Shown: positions 52,351 through 60,915 of the stretch, one piece after another | Position numbering within the stretch: position 1 is the stretch's first letter | Layout: each line of letters opens with the position of its first letter | Assembly (NCBI RefSeq): GCF_009789555.1 | Contig: NZ_CP046903.1 | Span: 62,001 to 126,000 of the forward strand | Reading direction: 5' to 3' | DNA length: 64,000 nucleotides | Origin: Stutzerimonas stutzeri | GTDB lineage: Bacteria; Pseudomonadota; Gammaproteobacteria; Pseudomonadales; Pseudomonadaceae | Made by a program: the position numbers and the translations under genes | Notes under the pieces: generated by a model | Seen by the model: the letters and a program-made list of their open reading frames with translations, nothing else | Database searches by the model: none | Told to the model about the DNA's origin: nothing

Positions 52351-52856
52351 GCGCCAAAGACCCGGTAGCAGCAGCGCAGGGCATCGCTCATATGCCGATG
52401 CACGCTGCCCAGGGACAGCCCCAGGCGCTCGCCGATGCCGGTATAGGTCAGCCCTTCGAGCTGGCTAAGCACAAACACCGCCTTGCCCTGGCTCGACAGG
52501 CCGTCGAGCAGCTTGTCGATGGCCAGCAGGCTTTCGATCAGCATCAGGTGTTCCTCGGGGGCCGGCTGCTGTTGCTCCGGTACATCATGCAGGGCGCGCA
52601 GGTAGGCCTTTTCCAGATCACGTCGGCGCCAGCCTTCATAGATCAGGTGCTGGGCGATGGTGGTCAGCAGCGCCCGGGGCTCGCGCACGGCGCTGGGATC
52701 CGGCAGGGCCAGCACGCGGGCAAAGGTTTCCGCGGCAATGTCGTCGGCATCGTGGGGGCAGCCCAGGCGTGCGCGTACGCGCGCCCGCAGCCAGTCATAG
52801 TTGAGTTTGAACAGCTGGCCGACCAGCTCGCGGTCGGCAACGTGGGAAGTAGCCAT
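52347..52856 (-). CDS. ECF sigma factor, FecI type
   Basis: 169 residues. Region 2 LFKLNYDWLRARVRARLGCP and DADDIAAETFARVLAL; region 4 LSSQGKAVFVLSQLEGLTYT and ERLGLSLGSVHRHMSDAL. It should direct transcription of the receptor operon. First of the coupled pair with fecR. Confidence 0.92.
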   Translation of the reverse strand: MATSHVADRELVGQLFKLNYDWLRARVRARLGCPHDADDIAAETFARVLALPDPSAVREPRALLTTIAQHLIYEGWRRRDLEKAYLRALHDVPEQQQPAPEEHLMLIESLLAIDKLLDGLSSQGKAVFVLSQLEGLTYTGIGERLGLSLGSVHRHMSDALRCCYRVFGA

Positions 52857-53282
52857 GGCGAATCACGCAAGAAGCTGCTGCGCCGCAGGGAGCGAAGGGT
52901 GGCAGGCAGTGAGTGTGCAACCGGCGACCTGGGTATAGGGGTACGCCCTGCCGAGGGCAGTGGGGAAACTATGACTGGAATTTCATAGCAGTAGAAAGAA
53001 TAAAATATGGAAAATAAATTCCATTAGGTTATATGTGCGGCAGGGTTGGCGGTCGTTTTTACGGGCGTTTCAGGGCGGGTCGGGGCCTCGGGCTGTCGGC
53101 GCAGCAGGTGGCTTGTATCGGCTGGCGATCTGTCTTACCTTGACGTAAGCGTAAGGGTCGATGACGAAAGCGTTCGATTGTGACTCGTCGGTCATTGCCC
53201 TGGCGCCGGCTGCATGTTTATGTGGCGGGTGTGTTCCTGACGGGCCGCTGCCTGACGCCCGTAGGTGAGTGCTGGAGTTGGC
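52857..53282. other. Intergenic region between fecI and the sigma-54 regulator
   Basis: About 425 bp with no supported gene. It contains an AT-rich patch with the perfect palindrome ATGGAA-AATAAA-TTCCAT (53007-53024) and, nearer the regulator, CTTACCTTGACGTAAGCGTAAG (given as CTTACCTTGAC and GTAAGCGTAAG) around 53135-53156. Promoters for both divergent genes must lie here; none is certain. Confidence 0.45.
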
Positions 53283-55175
53283 ATGCAGACAAAAATAAGA
53301 AACGAAGCTGTTTTGCGTGAATTCCTCGATGTACGCAGTATCGTCCGCCAGGAAGGCGTGATTCCCGATGGGCTGTTGCGCGATGAAATCGACGCGTCCT
53401 GGCGCCGTAGCCTCGGCCATGGCCGCCGCCTGGGCGATGGCTGCGATACGCCGCGCACCAGCCATTCGCGGATTTATGAAAGCAACCGGCCCTTTATCGA
53501 CGCGGCCACGCCGATCATGGAGCAACTGGCGGCGCAGTTCGGCAAGACCCACGGCGACAGCCTGGTGATCCTGGCCAATGCCCAGGCGACCATCGTCGCC
53601 GTGGAAGGGCACAAGGCCCTGGCGCAGCGCGAATTGCGCGATATCGCCCCCGGCGTCTGCTGGAGCGAGGCCTCGCGCGGCACCAATGCCCTGGGCACGG
53701 CGCTGGTGGAAGTGCGGCCGATGGTGATCGACTACAACGAGCATTTTCTCGACCGTCTCAGCCCGTTCTGCTGTACCTCGGTGCCTATCCGCGATCCGGC
53801 CGGTCGGGTGCAGGGCGTGCTCGACCTGACCCGCCAGGGCCACAATCGCCAGCCCCATGACAGCCTGTCGCTGCTGGCCCTGAGTGCCAGCCAGATCGAA
53901 AGCCGGCTGTTCAGCGCCTGCTATCCGCGCCAGTTGATCCTGGCCTTCCACCCCCGTCGTGAATACCTCGAATCCTCCTGGCAGGGCCTGCTGGCGATTG
54001 GCGCTGACGGCGAGCTGCTGGCCGCCAACGAGCATGCCTGCGCCTTGTTGCGCCAGCCCCGCGAAGCGCTGCTGGGCAAGACGATCCAGGCCTTGCTGGG
54101 CGACGAGGCGAATCAACTCGCACGCTTGTCCCAGGGCGCCACCGCCAGCCTGCAAAGCCCCCGTGGCGAACTGTTCTATCGCGCATTGCAAGCGCCGTTG
54201 CGCTTGCTGGTGCACGAAATTGCGCAGCGCCCGCCGGTCGCCCGCGAGCGCACAACCGATGAAGACCGCCTGCTGGCCCTGGCCGGCGGCAACCTGCGTT
54301 TTGCCCGCAGCCTGGGTATGGCGCGGCGCGGTTTGCGCAATGCCTTGCCCATCATGCTCCAGGGCGAGACCGGTACGGGTAAGGAGCGTGTGGCCCAGGC
54401 CCTGCACGACACCAGCAGCCGTGCGGACAAGGCCTTTGTCGCGGTCAACTGTGCGGCCATTCCCGAGGGGCTGATCGAATCCGAACTGTTTGGCTATCGC
54501 GAAGGTGCCTTTACCGGCTCGCGCCGTGGCGGCATGGTCGGGCGTCTGGTCCAGGCCCATGGCGGCACGCTGTTTCTCGATGAAATCGGCGATATGCCCC
54601 TGGCGTTGCAGGCCCGCCTGTTGCGCGTGTTGCAGGAACGCAAGGTCGCGCCCCTGGGCGGTGGCGAAGAGCAGGCGCTGGATATCGCGCTGATCTGCGC
54701 GACCCACCGCGACCTGAAGCAGGAAGTCCAGGCCCAGCGCTTTCGCGAAGACCTCTATTACCGGGTCAATGGCCTGTGCGTGCAATTGCCGCCGCTGCGC
54801 GAGCGTGACGATCTGCCAGCCCTGTGTCGCCAACTGTTGTCAGGTATGGGCGGCGAGGGCATTCGCCTCGATGAGGCCTTGAACGAGCTGCTGAGCCAAT
54901 ACCACTGGCCGGGCAATATCCGCCAGCTGGAAATGTTGCTGCGCACCGCCATGGCCATGCGTGACGAAGGTGAAACGCTGTTGACCCTCGAACATCTGCC
55001 CGATTGCACCCTCGATGATTTGCGCGAGCCCGCGCTGGGTACGCGCCAGGACGGATCCGGGCAGGGCGCGGCGACGATCCAGCAGGCGCTGGATCGGCAT
55101 CAGGGCGATGTGATGGCGGCCGCCCGCGCGCTGGGGATCAGCCGGGCGACCCTGTACCGCAAGCTCAAGCAATAA
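53283..55175 (+). CDS. AcoR-type sigma-54-dependent activator
   Basis: 630 residues from ATG 53283 (MQTKIRNEAVLREFLD). N-terminal GAF-type sensor (SRIYESNRPFIDAATPIME and RGTNALGTALVEVRPM), a PAS-like middle (LLAIGADGELLAANEHACAL), the AAA+ core with Walker A LQGETGTGKERVA, sigma-54 contact loop GAFTGSRRGG, Walker B GGTLFLDEIGDM, and a Fis-type HTH (DVMAAARALGISRATLYRKL). It senses an alcohol-like or diol-like compound in related systems. It should activate the two sigma-54 promoters found at 56748 and 56989. Confidence 0.94.
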   Translation: MQTKIRNEAVLREFLDVRSIVRQEGVIPDGLLRDEIDASWRRSLGHGRRLGDGCDTPRTSHSRIYESNRPFIDAATPIMEQLAAQFGKTHGDSLVILANAQATIVAVEGHKALAQRELRDIAPGVCWSEASRGTNALGTALVEVRPMVIDYNEHFLDRLSPFCCTSVPIRDPAGRVQGVLDLTRQGHNRQPHDSLSLLALSASQIESRLFSACYPRQLILAFHPRREYLESSWQGLLAIGADGELLAANEHACALLRQPREALLGKTIQALLGDEANQLARLSQGATASLQSPRGELFYRALQAPLRLLVHEIAQRPPVARERTTDEDRLLALAGGNLRFARSLGMARRGLRNALPIMLQGETGTGKERVAQALHDTSSRADKAFVAVNCAAIPEGLIESELFGYREGAFTGSRRGGMVGRLVQAHGGTLFLDEIGDMPLALQARLLRVLQERKVAPLGGGEEQALDIALICATHRDLKQEVQAQRFREDLYYRVNGLCVQLPPLRERDDLPALCRQLLSGMGGEGIRLDEALNELLSQYHWPGNIRQLEMLLRTAMAMRDEGETLLTLEHLPDCTLDDLREPALGTRQDGSGQGAATIQQALDRHQGDVMAAARALGISRATLYRKLKQ

Positions 55176-55181
55176 CAACGG

Positions 55182-55206
55182 CGCGCCCCGGATTGGCTGG
55201 GGCGCG
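55182..55206. terminator. Hairpin between convergent genes
   Basis: CGCGCCCC and GGGGCGCG with a 9-bp loop lie between the stop of the sigma-54 activator and the stop of the aldehyde dehydrogenase gene. No long T-run, so a bidirectional terminator is plausible but not certain. Confidence 0.6.
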
Positions 55207-55216
55207 TCGGCGTACC

Positions 55217-56707
55217 TCAGAGCTTGATCAGCACCGACTTGAGCTCGGTGTAGTGCTCGATGGCGGCGGCGCCCATCTCCCGGCCGACGCCGGACAGCTT
55301 GTAGCCACCAAACGGCAGCGCCGGATCAAGGGCGCTGTGGCAGTTGACCCAGACCGAACCGGACTTGATGCGCGGGATCATCCGATGCACCTGGCCCAGG
55401 TCGTTGGACCAGATACTGGCGCCCAGCCCGTAGGTGCTGTCATTGGCCAGGCGAATCGCGTCCTCCACATCGTCGAAGGGAATCGCCACCAGCACCGGGC
55501 CGAAGATTTCCTCCTGGACCAGCGAGCATTGCTGGTCGACATCGGCGATCACCGTCGGCTGGACAAAGTAACCCGGCCCGTAGTGTTCACCGCCACACGC
55601 CAGGTGCGCGCCCATCTCCCGGCCCATGTCGATATAGCGCGAAACCCGCGCTTGCTGCTTGGCCGAGATCAGCGGCCCCATATCGACACTGGGGTCCAGG
55701 CCATTGCCCAGCTTCATGCGGTTGGCGATCCCGGCAATATCGGCAACGACCCGGTCGAAGTGCTTGCGCTGCACATACAGGCGCGACCCGGCACAGCAGA
55801 CCTGGCCCTGGTTGAAGAAAATCGCACTGGCGGCGCCGGCCGCGGCCGTGTCCAGATCGGCGTCGGCGAGCACGATGGTCGGCGACTTGCCGCCCAGTTC
55901 CAGGGTCACCCGGGTCATGGAGTCCATGGCGGCCTTGCCGATTAACTTGCCGACTTCGGTGGAGCCGGTAAAGGTCACTTTGTCCAGCTGCGGATGGGCC
56001 GACAGCGCCGCACCGGCCACTGCGCCGACCCCGGTCACCACGTTGAGCACGCCCGCCGGGTAGCCGGCTTCGAGCACCAGTTCGGCCAGCTTGAGGGCAC
56101 TGAGCGGCGTTTCATCGGCCGGCTTGAGAACCACGCTGCAGCCGGTGGCCAGGGCCGGGCCGAGCTTCCAGCAGGCCAGCAGCAGCGGGAAGTTCCAGGC
56201 GACGATGGCGCCGACCACGCCCACCGCTTCACGGCGCACAAAGGCATGGAACTGGCCATCGAACAACGGCACGGAAGGCTCCAGGGTGCTGCCTTCGATC
56301 TTGGTGGCCCAGCCGGCCATATAGCGCAGGGAATCGATGGCCATCTGCACATCCATGGCCCGGGCGACCTGGGCGCTCTTGCCGTTGTTCAGGCATTCCA
56401 GCTCGGCCAGCACCTGGGCGTCCCGCTCGATCAGGTCGGCGAGTTTCCACAGCAGGTTCTGCCGCTCGCGCGGGCGCATCCGGCTCCACGGCGAATCGTC
56501 GAAGGCCTGGCGTGCCGCGCGCACGGCACGGTCGACGTCCTGGGCGGTGGCGGCAGGCACCTGGGCCAGGGCCTGGCCATTGGCCGGGTTGACCAGTTGC
56601 AGGGTCGCGCCATCGCTGGCGGCGCACCAGTCGGCGCCGATCAGCATGCGGTGCTGACGGTCGAGGAACGCTTGGGTATCCGGGTGAATCGGGAAGGCAT
56701 GGGACAT
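55217..56707 (-). CDS. Aldehyde dehydrogenase (phenylacetaldehyde/betaine-aldehyde group)
   Basis: 496 residues. NAD site AIVAWNFPLLLACWKLGPAL and TFTGSTEVGK, catalytic Glu in LELGGKSPTIV, catalytic Cys in NQGQVCCAGSR, and the C-terminal SGVGREMGAAAIEHYTELKS. It oxidises an aldehyde to its acid with NAD. It is divergent from the PQQ alcohol dehydrogenase operon and has its own sigma-54 promoter, so it probably removes the aldehyde produced there. Confidence 0.94.
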   Translation of the reverse strand: MSHAFPIHPDTQAFLDRQHRMLIGADWCAASDGATLQLVNPANGQALAQVPAATAQDVDRAVRAARQAFDDSPWSRMRPRERQNLLWKLADLIERDAQVLAELECLNNGKSAQVARAMDVQMAIDSLRYMAGWATKIEGSTLEPSVPLFDGQFHAFVRREAVGVVGAIVAWNFPLLLACWKLGPALATGCSVVLKPADETPLSALKLAELVLEAGYPAGVLNVVTGVGAVAGAALSAHPQLDKVTFTGSTEVGKLIGKAAMDSMTRVTLELGGKSPTIVLADADLDTAAAGAASAIFFNQGQVCCAGSRLYVQRKHFDRVVADIAGIANRMKLGNGLDPSVDMGPLISAKQQARVSRYIDMGREMGAHLACGGEHYGPGYFVQPTVIADVDQQCSLVQEEIFGPVLVAIPFDDVEDAIRLANDSTYGLGASIWSNDLGQVHRMIPRIKSGSVWVNCHSALDPALPFGGYKLSGVGREMGAAAIEHYTELKSVLIKL

Positions 56708-56747
56708 GGAGTGGCTCTCTTCTTATTGAAAGTGACGCTTTGCCTCG

Positions 56748-56761
56748 GCAACCCCTATGCC
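56748..56761 (-). promoter_or_regulatory. Sigma-54 promoter of the aldehyde dehydrogenase gene
   Basis: Read leftward: CTGGCATAGGGGTTGCC, with GG (56761-56760) and GC (56749-56748) separated by exactly 10 bases, the -24/-12 signature. Transcription would begin about 30 bases before the start codon. Confidence 0.85.
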
Positions 56762-56809
56762 AGCTTCAAACCAGTACCAAAGTACTTGTTTTTCAGGGGT
56801 TTGAAGGCT

Positions 56810-56894
56810 TTTACCGAGGCCGTTTGTCTCGCATGATGAGAATCGCGATGAGACAGCTGAGACAGCCCCGAGACGGCGCCAAAGCCTCGGTAAA
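56810..56894. promoter_or_regulatory. Shared enhancer region between the two sigma-54 promoters
   Basis: Contains the inverted pair TTTACCGAGGC (56810-56820) and GCCTCGGTAAA (56884-56894), and inside it TGTCTC (56825) facing GAGACA (56850) with another GAGACA at 56859. Location roughly 50-180 bp upstream of both promoters fits upstream activating sequences for the AcoR-type protein. Confidence 0.6.
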
Positions 56895-56986
56895 TCGGGC
56901 CTTCGCCGCCATTGCGCCGGCCACTGCCCATCCGGCCGGTTACTGGGGATATTGATTAAGTAGCTGATATAAAAGGATTAATTTTA

Positions 56987-57003
56987 TTGGCATGAAGCCT
57001 GCT
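56987..57003 (+). promoter_or_regulatory. Sigma-54 promoter of the outer-membrane protein/alcohol dehydrogenase operon
   Basis: TTGGCATGAAGCCTGCT: GG (56989-56990) and GC (57001-57002) ten bases apart, near-consensus -24/-12 elements. The first gene starts about 50 bases downstream of the expected start site. Confidence 0.88.
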
Positions 57004-57062
57004 ATTGCCTGAGTGCTGCCCACTGGGTGGCTCATCCACAAAAACAATAAACAGGTGACACG

Positions 57063-57992
57063 ATGAGCAAGACCACACTGTCAACCGTGCCCGCGCTCCC
57101 TGTGCGGCGCCGCCCCCTCGCCACACTGTTGCAGGCCTGCACCCTGGCCCTGGCTGCCGGCCTCGCGGGCCAGGCTCAGGCCGTCGACGTCGATGCCGGC
57201 GACTACACCGCGCTGCCCGAAGGCACCACCCTGGGCATGGTCTATTACCAGCACGCCGAACGCCGCTCGCTCTATGCCGACGGCCACAAGCAACCCCTGC
57301 GCGCCGGGCTCGATTCGGATATCGGCATCCTGCGGGGCGTGCACTTCATGAAGCTTGGCGGCTTCACCATCGACCCGCAATTTCTCCTGCCGTTCGGCCA
57401 ACTGGAAGGCAAGCGCGACACCAAGGGGCTGGGCAAAAGTGATGGCGGCATCGGCGACCTGATCCTGGCGTCGACCATCTGGCTGGTGGAGCAACCCGCC
57501 GAGAAAACCTACTTCGGCATTACGCCGTTCCTCTATGTGCCCACCGGTCGCTACGACCGCGACGATGCGCTGAACATTGGCGAGAACCGCTGGAAATTCG
57601 CGCTTCAGGCCGGCTATATCCAGGGCCTGGGCGACAAGTGGTGGCTCGATCTGGTGGGGGACGTCACCTGGTTCGGCAAGAACGACGACGCCACGGCAGC
57701 CGGCCTGACCCTGCGCCAGTCGGCCCTGTACCAGGGCCAGGCGTTCCTGCGCTATCAGGTCACCCCGACCTTCGATGTGCGCGTCGGCTACTCGCGGCTC
57801 TGGGGCGGTGAGACCCGTCTCGATGGCCTGGATCAGCGCGATGAACCCAAGACCCAGAAGTTCACGGTCGGCGCCGGCTGGTTTGTCGCGCCCAAGACCC
57901 AACTGCTGGTCAACTATGGCCGCGACCAATCGGTGGAAAACGGTTTCAGGGAGGGTGATCGCATCAACCTCCGCCTGATGCAGATTTTCTGA
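57063..57992 (+). CDS. Outer-membrane protein of the phenol MetA-like family
   Basis: 309 residues: signal peptide (TLLQACTLALAAGLAGQAQA, ending about residue 39), then alternating beta strands (GTTLGMVYYQHAERRSLYAD, FLRYQVTPTFDVRVGYSRLW) and a C-terminal aromatic residue (NLRLMQIF), as in Phenol_MetA_deg/FadL-like channels found in many catabolic operons. Probably allows substrate entry through the outer membrane. First gene of a rightward operon. Confidence 0.85.
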   Translation: MSKTTLSTVPALPVRRRPLATLLQACTLALAAGLAGQAQAVDVDAGDYTALPEGTTLGMVYYQHAERRSLYADGHKQPLRAGLDSDIGILRGVHFMKLGGFTIDPQFLLPFGQLEGKRDTKGLGKSDGGIGDLILASTIWLVEQPAEKTYFGITPFLYVPTGRYDRDDALNIGENRWKFALQAGYIQGLGDKWWLDLVGDVTWFGKNDDATAAGLTLRQSALYQGQAFLRYQVTPTFDVRVGYSRLWGGETRLDGLDQRDEPKTQKFTVGAGWFVAPKTQLLVNYGRDQSVENGFREGDRINLRLMQIF

Positions 57993-58027
57993 TCCGCGCC
58001 CCCAGCGTTCACCGAGGAAGCCTTGCA

Positions 58028-60109
58028 ATGTTCAATACTCTGTCTTTCCCCAGTTCCCTGCGCAGCTGCGTGCTGCTGATGTGCCTCGCCGTGCCCATGC
58101 CGTTGCTGGCCGCGGCGGTGGACGAAGCGGCGATCCGCGCCACCGAACACGAGGGCGGGCAATGGCTCAGCCATGGCCGCACCTATTCCGAACAGCGCTA
58201 CAGCCCGCTGGAGCAAATCAACGCCGGCAACGTCAAGGGCCTTGGCCTGGCCTGGTACAAGGACCTGGACAATACCCGGGGCCTTGAATCGACCCCGCTG
58301 TTCCACGACGGGGTGATCTACACCTCGATGTCCTGGAGCCGGGTGATCGCCGTGGACGCGGTCAGCGGCAAGGAACTGTGGAGCTACGACCCGCAGGTCG
58401 AGCGGGTCAAGGCGCGCACCTCCTGCTGCGACGCGGTCAACCGGGGCGTGGCGCTGTGGGGCGGCAATGTCTATGTCGGCACCCTGGACGGCCGGCTGAT
58501 CGCCCTGGATGCCAAGACCGGCAAGGAACTCTGGAGCCAGCAGACCACCGATCCGAGCAAGCCCTACAGCATCACCGGCGCACCGCGCGTGGTGAAGGGC
58601 AAGGTGATTATCGGCAACGGCGGCGCCGAATATGGCGTGCGCGGTTTTGTCTCGGCCTATGACGCCGTGAGCGGCAAGATGGTGTGGCGCTTCTACACCG
58701 TGCCGGGCGATCCCGCGCTGCCCTACGAGCACCCGGAACTGCGCGAAGCGGCCAAGACCTGGAAGGGCGACCAGTACTGGAAACTCGGTGGCGGTGGCAC
58801 GGTGTGGGACAGCATGGCCTACGACCCGGACCTGGACCTGCTGTATGTCGGCACCGGCAACGGCTCGCCGTGGAACCGCGAGATCCGCAGCCCGGGCGGT
58901 GGCGACAACCTGTACCTGTCGTCGATCCTGGCGATCCGTCCTGACAGCGGCAAGCTGGCCTGGCATTACCAGGTCACCCCGGGCGACAGCTGGGACTTTA
59001 CCGCGACCCAGCAGATCACCCTGGCCGAGCTGGAAATCGACGGCAAGCCGCGCAAGGTGCTGATGCAGGCACCAAAAAACGGCTTCTTCTATGTCCTGGA
59101 TCGCACCACTGGCAAGCTGATTTCGGCCGAAAAATTCGGCAAGGTCACCTGGGCCGAGCGTGTCGACCTCAAGACCGGCCGTCCGGTGGAGGCGCCCGGC
59201 GTGCGCTACGAGAAAGAGCCGATCGTGATGTGGCCGAGCCCCTTTGGCGCCCACAACTGGCATTCGATGTCGTTCAGCCCGAAAACCGGCCTGGTCTATA
59301 TTCCCTACCAGGAAGTGCCGGGGGTCTATCGCAATGAAGGCAAGGACTTCGTCTCACGCAAGGCATTCAACACCGGCGCCGGCTTTGCCGATGCCACCGA
59401 TGTGCCGTCGGCCGTGGTCAGCGGTGCCTTGCTGGCCTGGGACCCGGTGAAACAGAAGGAAGCCTGGAAGGTGCCGTATCCGACCCACTGGAACGGCGGC
59501 ACCCTGAGCACCGGCGGCAACCTGGTCTTCCAGGGCACCGCGACCGGACAGATGCATGCCTATTCGGCGGACAAGGGCGAACCACTGTGGAGCTACGAAG
59601 CGCAGAGCGGCATTGTCGCCGCGCCCATGACCTTCGAGCAGAACGGGCGCCAGTATGTGGCGATCATGGCGGGCTGGGGCGGCGTGGCTACCCTGACCGG
59701 CGGCGAATCGATGAACCAGCCGGGCATGAAAAACCGCAGTCGTCTGCTGGTCTTCGCCCTGGATGGCAAGGCGCAGTTGCCGGCGGTAGCGCCGACGGCC
59801 GCGAAGAGTGATCGCGTACCGCCTGCCGTCACGGCCGATGTCACGCCGGGTAAACAGTTGTACGGGCAGTTCTGCAGCGTCTGCCATGGCATGGGGACCA
59901 TCAGCGGCGGCCTGGTTGCGGACCTGCGCCAGTCCAGCGATGCCACCCGCGAGCACTTCCAGCAGATCGTGTTGCAGGGGCTGCTCAAGCCTGCGGGCAT
60001 GCCGTCCTTCGAGGACTCGCTCAAGCCTGCGGACGTGGAGCAGATCAAGCTGTACGTGATGTCCCGCGAGTACGAGGACTATATGGCCCGCCAGAAAAAG
60101 GCCCCCTGA
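58028..60109 (+). CDS. PQQ-dependent quinohemoprotein alcohol dehydrogenase (type II)
   Basis: 693 residues with signal peptide (to about residue 29), an eight-bladed PQQ propeller including the vicinal disulfide RTSCCDAVNRG, catalytic Asp region TPGDSWDFTATQ and tryptophan-docking repeats, and a C-terminal cytochrome c domain with heme site FCSVCHGMG. This fused heme form is the type II quinohemoprotein alcohol dehydrogenase, soluble in the periplasm. It oxidises primary alcohols or diols to aldehydes. PQQ synthesis genes are not in the window. Confidence 0.95.
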   Translation: MFNTLSFPSSLRSCVLLMCLAVPMPLLAAAVDEAAIRATEHEGGQWLSHGRTYSEQRYSPLEQINAGNVKGLGLAWYKDLDNTRGLESTPLFHDGVIYTSMSWSRVIAVDAVSGKELWSYDPQVERVKARTSCCDAVNRGVALWGGNVYVGTLDGRLIALDAKTGKELWSQQTTDPSKPYSITGAPRVVKGKVIIGNGGAEYGVRGFVSAYDAVSGKMVWRFYTVPGDPALPYEHPELREAAKTWKGDQYWKLGGGGTVWDSMAYDPDLDLLYVGTGNGSPWNREIRSPGGGDNLYLSSILAIRPDSGKLAWHYQVTPGDSWDFTATQQITLAELEIDGKPRKVLMQAPKNGFFYVLDRTTGKLISAEKFGKVTWAERVDLKTGRPVEAPGVRYEKEPIVMWPSPFGAHNWHSMSFSPKTGLVYIPYQEVPGVYRNEGKDFVSRKAFNTGAGFADATDVPSAVVSGALLAWDPVKQKEAWKVPYPTHWNGGTLSTGGNLVFQGTATGQMHAYSADKGEPLWSYEAQSGIVAAPMTFEQNGRQYVAIMAGWGGVATLTGGESMNQPGMKNRSRLLVFALDGKAQLPAVAPTAAKSDRVPPAVTADVTPGKQLYGQFCSVCHGMGTISGGLVADLRQSSDATREHFQQIVLQGLLKPAGMPSFEDSLKPADVEQIKLYVMSREYEDYMARQKKAP

Positions 60110-60115
60110 GAAAAC

Positions 60116-60147
60116 CAGCGGGCCGGCACCCCGGTACCGGCCCGCTG
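60116..60147. other. Intercistronic hairpin
   Basis: CAGCGGGCCGG and CCGGCCCGCTG form a perfect 11-bp stem with a 10-base loop between the alcohol dehydrogenase and the ligase gene. No T-run follows, so it may stabilise or partly attenuate the transcript. Confidence 0.6.
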
Positions 60148-60181
60148 ATGGCGACCAACAAGAACAACAAGGGAAGTCAGC

Positions 60182-60512
60182 ATGATCGAGTCCTACACCC
60201 GCGGCCCCCGGGACAAGTCCCTGTTGGCCATGACCATTGGCGAAGCCCTGGATGCCACGGTGGCCGCCTATCCGCAGCGTGAGGCGCTGGTGGTCTGCCA
60301 CCAGAACCTGCGCTACACCTGGGCCGAACTGGCCGCCGAGGTGCTGGTCGTGGCCCGGGCCCTGCTGATGCTCGGGCTCAAGCCCGGCGAACGCCTCGGC
60401 ATCTGGGCACCGAACTGCGCCCAGTGGTGCATTGCCCAACTGGCCAGCGCCAAGGTTGGCGCAATTCTGGTCAATATCAACCCGGCGTATCGCAGCAGCG
60501 AGCTCGAATATG
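60182..60512 (+). pseudogene. Acyl-CoA synthetase, truncated at a mobile-element end
   Basis: From ATG 60182 (MIESYTRGPRDKSLLAMTIG) about 110 residues of an ANL-family ligase remain, up to VNINPAYRSSELEY, well before the ATP-binding A3 motif. Then the sequence becomes the inverted repeat of a Tn3-family element and the frame reads 29 foreign residues to a stop at 60601. The rest of the gene is not in the window. It would have activated the acid made by the aldehyde dehydrogenase. Confidence 0.88.
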
Positions 60513-60773
60513 GGGGTTGGGGAGCAATGGAACTGAAAACCAACGTAAGCCGAATTAGAGTTCGTTTTACTCGTCAGCGACTGCGAATTAACGAACTTTG
60601 ATTCGTGAGAAAGGTTTATTGCACTGATTTTCGGGTGTTGGTGACCTTTCCTCGCGATAGCGGAAACGGTTTCATAAAACGGTCGTTTTTCGAAACTATC
60701 CAGACGTTGCAAGGGTTTGCGGGGCAGCGACTGAGCTTAAGTGCACTTTCTGTTCCGTTGCTCCCCCAACCCC
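60513..60773. mobile_element. 261-bp Tn3-family miniature element (no gene)
   Basis: Left end GGGGTTGGGGAGCAATGGAA continuing CTGAAAACCAACGTAAGC (38 bp, 60513-60550); right end read inward GGGGTTGGGGGAGCAACGGA continuing ACAGAAAGTGCACTTAAGC (60773-60735). GGGG tips and TAAGC inner edges are typical of Tn3-family 38-bp ends. The inside has inverted motifs (AGTTCGTTTTACTCG near 60557, GCGAATTAACGAAC near 60585) that could be a resolution site. It joins the truncated ligase gene to plasmid DNA; no matching 5-bp duplication (ATATG versus ACACT). Confidence 0.75.
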
Positions 60774-60818
60774 ACACTTCCCGACGCAAATTCATCGGCG
60801 CCGGCGCTCTTCAAATAT

Positions 60819-60840
60819 AACGATAACGTATTTTATCGTT
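60819..60840. promoter_or_regulatory. Perfect palindrome upstream of a transfer-region gene
   Basis: AACGATAA-CGTATT-TTATCGTT, an 8-6-8 inverted repeat in an AT-rich patch 75 bp before the next start. It shares GATAACG with the repeat in front of kfrA. Confidence 0.6.
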
Positions 60841-60915
60841 AATTAATTGCCACTGAGTGCCAAGAGCGCTACTCTGAAACCATTAGCGAAAAAAGCTTGA
60901 CGTGAGGGTGGAGTT

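Noticed and set aside
53070..54833. A 587-codon minus-strand frame opposite the sigma-54 activator
   Set aside because: No motif, unusual composition, and the opposite strand encodes a full AAA+ activator.
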